From QQWI01 sp964522015 (GTDB lineage: Bacteria > Bacillota > Clostridia > Peptostreptococcales > Acidaminobacteraceae): a stretch of 64,000 bases of DNA. Location of the stretch: contig CAZFST010000024.1 in NCBI GenBank assembly GCA_964522015.1, forward strand, positions 1-64,000, read 5' to 3'. This document shows, piece after piece, positions 59,391-64,000 of the stretch. The translations under genes and the position numbers were made by a program. Below the pieces are notes generated by a model. It did not search any database, had not been told where the DNA came from, and was given only the letters and a program-made list of their open reading frames with translations. Numbering within the stretch: the stretch's first letter is position 1; every line of letters begins with the position of its first letter.

Positions 59391-61092
59391 CAAATAGATT
59401 GACATCAAACAAACCTCGGTCGGTGATTTTGAGTGTCGGTATGACAGGTAATGCTAAAAAACTAAGTGTCATAAAAGGTTCCAATTTAGATGTCACCTCA
59501 AGTTCTTGGTAAGCATAATTGCGGAGCTTTTTCAATTGTTTTGAGACCAGTTCCATGGGTTGTTCCGACATCAATCCAGCGATTGGTAGGGCCAAATCAC
59601 CTAAAATCACGCCGTTTTTAATGACAACAATCCCTCCCTGAATGACTCTAAGATGATTAACCGCCATTGCCATATCACAATCAGAATCCCCTACCACAAT
59701 AATATTATGAGAATCATGGGATATTGTGGTCGCAATAGCACCACCCTTCAAATGGAAATTTTCAACTAGGCCAATACCAATATTGGCGGTTTTTCCGTGT
59801 CTTTCTAAAACTGCAATCTTGACCACATCAATCAAGGAGTTGGATTTAAAATTACCATCCACATCTTGATAAACCCTTCTGATAACGCCTTCTGTGACAA
59901 TTGAGCCAGGGGTAATTCGTATCACATTCACCAAATCTGATGATAACTTTAACGTGAATTGTTCAGGCATAATTACAGGAATCTTAACGGTATTCATCAC
60001 ATTTTCACAATTAATCCTAATAGGTTCAAATAAAGCGGTATGATTCTTTGCCACTAAAACTCCCTTTTTATAAACCGATGAAATTTCGAAGGTTTCTAGG
60101 CTATCAAATACAATCAAGTCTGCATCATACCCTGGAGCAATTGCCCCAATATCTCGTAATTGATAACATCTTGCTGGATTTATGGTTGCCATTTGAATTG
60201 CTGTAATTGGGTTGACGCCTTTTTGAATGGCAAGCCTTACATTATAATCAATATGACCATCTTCTAAGATATCTTCCGGGTGCTTATCATCAGAACAAAA
60301 AAGACACTGGGTCTTAGTCACTTCATTGACACCATGAATTAGAACATCTAAATTCTTAGCAGCTGAACCTTCCCGTATGGCAATATACATGCCAAGTCCA
60401 ATCCGTTCAGCCATTTCTTCTAGGGTTGTGCACTCGTGTTCTGTTCGTATACCATTAATCACATATGCATTAAGGGCTTTCCCTGTAAGGTTGGGTCCAT
60501 GACCATCAACCATCATGCGATCAGCCATATCAAGCTTTTCTATCATATCCAAATCACCATTAATGACTCCTGGAAAATTCATCATTTCTCCAAGACCTAA
60601 TACTTTTGGATGGTCTAATAAAGGTAACAAGGCCTTCCTATCCAATATCGCTCCAGCGTTTTCAAAGGGTGTGGCAGGCACGCAAGAAGGCAACATAAAA
60701 AAGCCATTCAGGGGGGTTTGTTCGGTTGCAGAAATCATAAATCTTATACCCTCCAGCCCACAAACATTGGCAATTTCATGGGGGTCAGCAATCACAGTTG
60801 TGGTTCCTCTTGCCAATAAAATTCTGGCCATTTGATCTGGAGCAACCAGAGTGGATTCCATATGCATATGGGCATCAATTAGGCCTGGTGCAACAAAAGC
60901 ACCCTTTAAATCAATTACTTCTTTGCCTTGATAATCGCCTACACCGATGATTTTGCCCCCATCGATGCCAATGTTTTCAGTGGTAATTTGACCATTGAAA
61001 ACGTTGATCACTCGACCATTAACCAAAACAATTTCGCACGGCTGATCGCCTCTAGCAAGTGCTACTCTTTTCATCATTTTTTCGATTTGCAT
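59365..61092 (-). CDS. ade: adenine deaminase
   Basis: A 575-residue amidohydrolase that converts adenine to hypoxanthine and ammonia in purine salvage. The metal site is in APGLIDAHMHMEST with downstream ADPHEIANVCG; the later blocks (FCSDDKHPEDIL, NPARCYQLRDIGAIAPGYDADLIVFD and the C-terminal SHDSHNIIVVG) are typical of the AdeC family. The start at 61092 has GGGAGG 6 bases upstream; an ATG 9 codons earlier is less likely. The last codons derive from a 25-bp unit that is duplicated in tandem. Confidence 0.95.
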   Translation of the reverse strand: MQIEKMMKRVALARGDQPCEIVLVNGRVINVFNGQITTENIGIDGGKIIGVGDYQGKEVIDLKGAFVAPGLIDAHMHMESTLVAPDQMARILLARGTTTVIADPHEIANVCGLEGIRFMISATEQTPLNGFFMLPSCVPATPFENAGAILDRKALLPLLDHPKVLGLGEMMNFPGVINGDLDMIEKLDMADRMMVDGHGPNLTGKALNAYVINGIRTEHECTTLEEMAERIGLGMYIAIREGSAAKNLDVLIHGVNEVTKTQCLFCSDDKHPEDILEDGHIDYNVRLAIQKGVNPITAIQMATINPARCYQLRDIGAIAPGYDADLIVFDSLETFEISSVYKKGVLVAKNHTALFEPIRINCENVMNTVKIPVIMPEQFTLKLSSDLVNVIRITPGSIVTEGVIRRVYQDVDGNFKSNSLIDVVKIAVLERHGKTANIGIGLVENFHLKGGAIATTISHDSHNIIVVGDSDCDMAMAVNHLRVIQGGIVVIKNGVILGDLALPIAGLMSEQPMELVSKQLKKLRNYAYQELEVTSKLEPFMTLSFLALPVIPTLKITDRGLFDVNLFDWVTVSRH

Positions 61093-61278
61093 TTTGCCTC
61101 CCTTGAATCTATCTATCATCCTTTTAAAGATACCCTAAGCCCTTCTTTGTAACCATTCTTTCTTGAGATATAAAAATGTAGCCGTTATGGTTTAGCTATG
61201 GTTTAGCTATTATTAATCATTACCAGTAGCGTGACCTATCAATAAATGTTAAGATAATTTCAAATAGGAGGTTCGCAA

Positions 61279-62733
61279 GTGGACTCAGCACAATTACTAG
61301 AATTGATTCTTAAAAATCTCAACGAAGGTGTATTGGTTGTTAACGCCCAGGCCAATATCACTTTTTTAAATGAGCCCAGTGCACAAATTACGGGCTTAGA
61401 GCGAGATGGTTTAATTGGCAAGAACATCTTAACTGTATTCCCAAGCCTTACAGAGAAAAGTAGTTCTTTTTACAATGTGCTTAAAACAGGTAACCCCATG
61501 ATAGAACAGGTTCAGACCTATACCAATAGCAAGAATCAAGCTGTGACAATCGTAAGCTCCACTCTCCCTATATTTGAGTCTGGACAATTAGTTGGTGCTG
61601 TTGAGATTTTTCGTGCAATGGAAAATGTACAGCGATTGATGACAAAAATCAATACACTTCAAAGTGAATTAAACGCCCTTTACAAAAAGCAAAAGGATTT
61701 TCGCGATAATGGGACATTATTCACCATCGACAACTTAATCGGGAATAGCCCCTCTATACAAAAAATTAAAAGAAACCTGTTCAAAATATCACAAAATCAT
61801 GCACCGGTTCTTGTGGTCGGCGAGACTGGCACAGGTAAGGAATTAGTGGTTCAGAGTATTCATAACGGCAGTAATACCCGACGTAAGAATCCTTTTATTG
61901 CTCAAAATTGCGCCGCCATACCTGGTGCATTGCTTGAAAGTCTTGTTTTCGGAACCTCATCCGGCAGTTTTACCGGTGCAAAAGACATGCCAGGTCTCTT
62001 TGAGCTTGCTCATGGGGGCACTTTGTTCTTAGATGAGATTACGGCCATGGATTTTGACTTACAAGCTAAGTTACTCCGTGTTATTCAAGATGGTATCATC
62101 AGAAGAATTGGTAGTAGTAAAACCATTCAAGTTGATGTACGAATCATAGCAGCATGTAATATTGAACCACATCATGCAGTGAGTCAGAAATTACTTAGGC
62201 CAGACTTATACTACAGGCTCAGTGGTATCGAACTCAACCTTCCCCCCCTTCGAGAACGAACAGAAGATATACCGATTCTGATTCGTAGCTTCTTAGACCA
62301 ATCAAGTACAGAACAGTATGACAGGCCTATTCTCATTGAAGATGATGTGATGTTGGCATTAATGAAATACACTTGGCCTGGAAACATAAGGCAATTGAAA
62401 TCCGTTGTGGATCACATAAGGCTTTTTGCCCATTCGGAAACCATAACACTACTGGACTTGCCAGAACGGCTCAAGGAGCTGGTTCCAAGTCATATGATTC
62501 AGGATGCCTTTGATCCAGTTAATGTATCAATCATCACAAAAGTTGAATCACCTGAGCATTCACAGCACCCCCCTGATGATTCCAATACCATGAGCTTAAA
62601 AGAACGAGTTCGGGCATACGAGTACACCTTAATAAATCAAGCACTAACAGCCGCTAATGGCAACATCACTAAGGCTGCTAAATCACTTGCCGTTCCCGTA
62701 CAGACACTTCATAGCAAATTGCAACGGAAATAA
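61279..62733 (+). CDS. sigma-54-dependent activator (PAS-AAA-Fis)
   Basis: A 484-residue enhancer-binding protein. A PAS domain (about residues 5-115) and a coiled segment precede the AAA+ domain: Walker A GETGTGKE at 181-188, GSFTGA at 229-234 (the sigma-54 contact loop, usually GAFTGA), Walker B GGTLFLDEI and the arginine-finger region. The C-terminal Fis-type helix-turn-helix is GNITKAAKSLAVPVQTLHSKL. It starts at GTG with AGGAGG upstream. A -24/-12 promoter and repeated TAATCCGAAA words follow directly, so it should activate the glycyl-radical genes behind it. The PAS ligand is unknown. Confidence 0.93.
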   Translation: MDSAQLLELILKNLNEGVLVVNAQANITFLNEPSAQITGLERDGLIGKNILTVFPSLTEKSSSFYNVLKTGNPMIEQVQTYTNSKNQAVTIVSSTLPIFESGQLVGAVEIFRAMENVQRLMTKINTLQSELNALYKKQKDFRDNGTLFTIDNLIGNSPSIQKIKRNLFKISQNHAPVLVVGETGTGKELVVQSIHNGSNTRRKNPFIAQNCAAIPGALLESLVFGTSSGSFTGAKDMPGLFELAHGGTLFLDEITAMDFDLQAKLLRVIQDGIIRRIGSSKTIQVDVRIIAACNIEPHHAVSQKLLRPDLYYRLSGIELNLPPLRERTEDIPILIRSFLDQSSTEQYDRPILIEDDVMLALMKYTWPGNIRQLKSVVDHIRLFAHSETITLLDLPERLKELVPSHMIQDAFDPVNVSIITKVESPEHSQHPPDDSNTMSLKERVRAYEYTLINQALTAANGNITKAAKSLAVPVQTLHSKLQRK

Positions 62734-62797
62734 CCACAATCAGGCGATAAGCCGATTGTGATTATCATCTTATTATAATAAAAGTACCAATCAAAAT

Positions 62798-62857
62798 TAA
62801 TCCGAAATATCATAATAATCCGAAAAACGAGATGATTATATCCTGTTTTTCGGATTA
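62798..62857 (+). promoter_or_regulatory. candidate activator-binding sites (three TAATCCGAAA words)
   Basis: TAATCCGAAA occurs at 62798-62807 and 62816-62825 in direct orientation and at 62848-62857 inverted. The last two form the arms of a dyad extended by AAC/GTT. They lie about 90-150 bases upstream of the -24 box, the usual place for a sigma-54 activator's enhancer. The dyad could also serve as a terminator for the activator gene. Confidence 0.6.
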
Positions 62858-62947
62858 TTTTCTTTTCACTCAATGAGTTCGCCCTGCAATAAAAACAATC
62901 CCATGACTTATAAGCTGATAGAACAGAATTTCTACGCCTGGTTTTAA

Positions 62948-62963
62948 TGGCACGCAATTTGCA
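62948..62963 (+). promoter_or_regulatory. sigma-54 (-24/-12) promoter
   Basis: TGGCACGCAATTTGCA agrees with TGGCACG-N4-TTGCA. The GG at -24 and GC at -12 are correctly 10 bases apart. The predicted transcript starts about 12 bases on, roughly 25 bases before the activase start codon. Confidence 0.88.
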
Positions 62964-63000
62964 ATAATCAGATTTGACTATACTATACAAGGAGCTCAAT

Positions 63001-63864
63001 ATGTCCAATGCAACCGTATTTAACATTCAGAAATTCTCACTGCACGATGGGCCCGGTATCAGAACAACGATTTTTTTTAAGGGGTGTCCCCTATCGTGTA
63101 TATGGTGTCACAATCCTGAGAGTTTGTCACCAAAACCGGAAACCCTCTTCAATGAAAACACATGCCTTCAATGTGCCCAGTGCGGTACTGATTCACCAAA
63201 AACCCATCGTCATAGCTTAACAAGGCAACAAATCGAAGACTGTCCAACTGAATCTTTAACAATAGCAGGCACTGTATGGGAACTAAAAGAGTTGCTTGTC
63301 GAGATTGAAAAAGACAGGGTTTTTTATGAGCAATCTGGTGGCGGCGTCACTTTTTCTGGTGGTGAGCCTCTGATGCAATTGGATGCCCTCAGTGAACTTT
63401 TGGAAGCCTGTAAAATCAATGGACTCCACACTGTCTTGGATACCTGTGGCTATAGTTCATGGTCCGCTATTGAAAAGATTGCGCCTCTTGTTGATCTTTA
63501 CTTATATGATCTCAAAATGATCTCTGATAAGGACCATAAGCAGTTTACAGGTGTCTCCAATGCTAGCATCCTTCAAAATCTTAAGAATCTAAGTGCAAGA
63601 GGCGCACGAATTTGGTTGCGCTTACCAATTATCCCCACCATTAATGATAGTGAGGATGCCATACATGCCATTGGTTCTCTTTTAAAGTCTCTCTCTGTTG
63701 AAGCGGTCCACTTATTGCCGTATCACAATTATGCCACCGGCAAGTACCAACAGCTAGGTAAAGATTACACTCTGGACCACCTGATAAAACCACCCAAAGA
63801 AACCATGCAGACCCTTAAAAACATTTTAGAAAATTACCATCCAAACGTCATTTTGAATCAGTAA
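63001..63864 (+). CDS. glycyl-radical enzyme activase (radical SAM)
   Basis: A 287-residue activating enzyme that uses S-adenosylmethionine to install the glycyl radical on its partner. The radical SAM motif is CPLSCIWC, preceded by FSLHDGPGIRTTIFFKG, the family hallmark. The ferredoxin insert is short, with CLQCAQC and a later CP, so it probably binds one extra [4Fe-4S] cluster rather than the two found in many non-PFL activases. SGGEPL and the C-terminal LLPYHNYATGKY are also typical. CAAGGAG precedes the ATG at 63001. The sigma-54 promoter is 37 bases upstream, and its substrate gene starts 40 bases downstream. Confidence 0.93.
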   Translation: MSNATVFNIQKFSLHDGPGIRTTIFFKGCPLSCIWCHNPESLSPKPETLFNENTCLQCAQCGTDSPKTHRHSLTRQQIEDCPTESLTIAGTVWELKELLVEIEKDRVFYEQSGGGVTFSGGEPLMQLDALSELLEACKINGLHTVLDTCGYSSWSAIEKIAPLVDLYLYDLKMISDKDHKQFTGVSNASILQNLKNLSARGARIWLRLPIIPTINDSEDAIHAIGSLLKSLSVEAVHLLPYHNYATGKYQQLGKDYTLDHLIKPPKETMQTLKNILENYHPNVILNQ

Positions 63865-63904
63865 AAATTGACAACACTTCTACTAATAAAAAATGGGAGG
63901 TTTT

Positions 63905-64000
63905 ATGAATTCAAGGATTGAAAAACTTAGAAAGCAAAGCATTGAAACGGAGCCTAGCTTAAGTATAGAACGGGCTCAGATTGTGACAAAAACCTATCAA
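63905..64000 (+). CDS. glycyl-radical enzyme (pyruvate formate-lyase-like), N-terminus only
   Basis: The first 32 codons of a gene cut by the window end. The start MNSRIEKLRKQSIE, followed by SLSIERAQIVTKTYQ, is the characteristic opening of the glycyl-radical dehydratase/lyase group (choline lyase, glycerol dehydratase, hydroxyproline dehydratase and relatives). GGGAGG lies 6 bases before ATG. It follows its activase in the sigma-54-driven operon. The active-site loops and the glycine loop are outside the window, so the substrate cannot be told. Confidence 0.85.
   Translation, partial: MNSRIEKLRKQSIETEPSLSIERAQIVTKTYQ

Noticed and set aside
61093..61278. Purine riboswitch before ade
   Set aside because: No three-stem purine aptamer with conserved loops can be drawn; only A/T-rich spacer is visible.

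Overview
The window looks like chromosomal DNA of an anaerobic, motile, Gram-positive bacterium of the class Clostridia. The evidence is AT-rich DNA with strong AGGAGG-type ribosome binding sites, a trimeric NADH-linked [FeFe] hydrogenase, a Bce-type antimicrobial-peptide sensing and export module, an S-layer homology protein, a sigma-54 controlled glycyl-radical enzyme operon, and dense c-di-GMP and two-component signalling. No genus is claimed. There are no rRNA genes, CRISPR arrays or recognisable transposases, and one tRNA.

Left edge (1-3.6 kb): this is accessory DNA. Two consecutive minus-strand genes, an unknown protein and a Ser/Thr protein kinase, each end a few bases before a copy of a ~118-bp imperfect palindrome. 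The palindrome copies behave exactly as integron attC sites: the outer box of each copy is the reverse complement of the first bases of its own gene unit, as expected for circularised gene cassettes. No integrase is present in the window. Next comes a Phd/YefM-type antitoxin with its own promoter and operator, followed by a ParE/RelE toxin gene that has lost its 5' end.

3.7-24.4 kb: an orphan sensor kinase; a bceRS-bceAB-like regulator/transporter block with a probable response-regulator operator; a VanZ-like gene, glpK and a two-domain TerD/TerA protein; EamA and MATE transporters; a lipoprotein; a small (p)ppGpp-hydrolase-like protein; the hydrogenase operon, which starts just after a perfect 19-bp-arm hairpin and a 124-bp palindromic element; lysA; and a membrane dipeptidase.

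24.4-37.4 kb: this part is mostly signalling. It holds a second orphan sensor kinase with a periplasmic-binding-protein sensor, oligoendopeptidase F, tRNA-Thr(CGU), two HD-GYP proteins (one catalytically degenerate), MsrB, a KdpD-like kinase whose phospho-acceptor histidine is replaced by aspartate, a diguanylate cyclase, a PqqD-like protein with a tiny downstream ORF, and a lipoprotein translationally coupled to a divergent Lgt-like protein.

37.4-42.5 kb: an apparently iron- and TetR-controlled export operon with an MFS pump, a stand-alone cobalamin-binding protein, and an FtsX-type ABC permease and ATPase. The control region has a Fur-like box inside the promoter spacer, two TetR-like dyads and four 20-bp iterons.

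42.5-64 kb: a chemotaxis receptor; a 1610-residue alpha-2-macroglobulin-like protein overlapping a membrane-anchored Memo-like protein; topoisomerase III; an S-layer homology protein with about five Ig-like repeats; a nucleotidyltransferase-like protein; a metallophosphoesterase; a GGDEF-EAL protein; adenine deaminase; and a sigma-54 activator followed by a textbook -24/-12 promoter, candidate activator sites, a glycyl-radical activase and the first codons of its glycyl-radical enzyme, cut by the window end. Starts were moved to the nearest well-spaced ribosome binding site where the longest reading frame was implausible.
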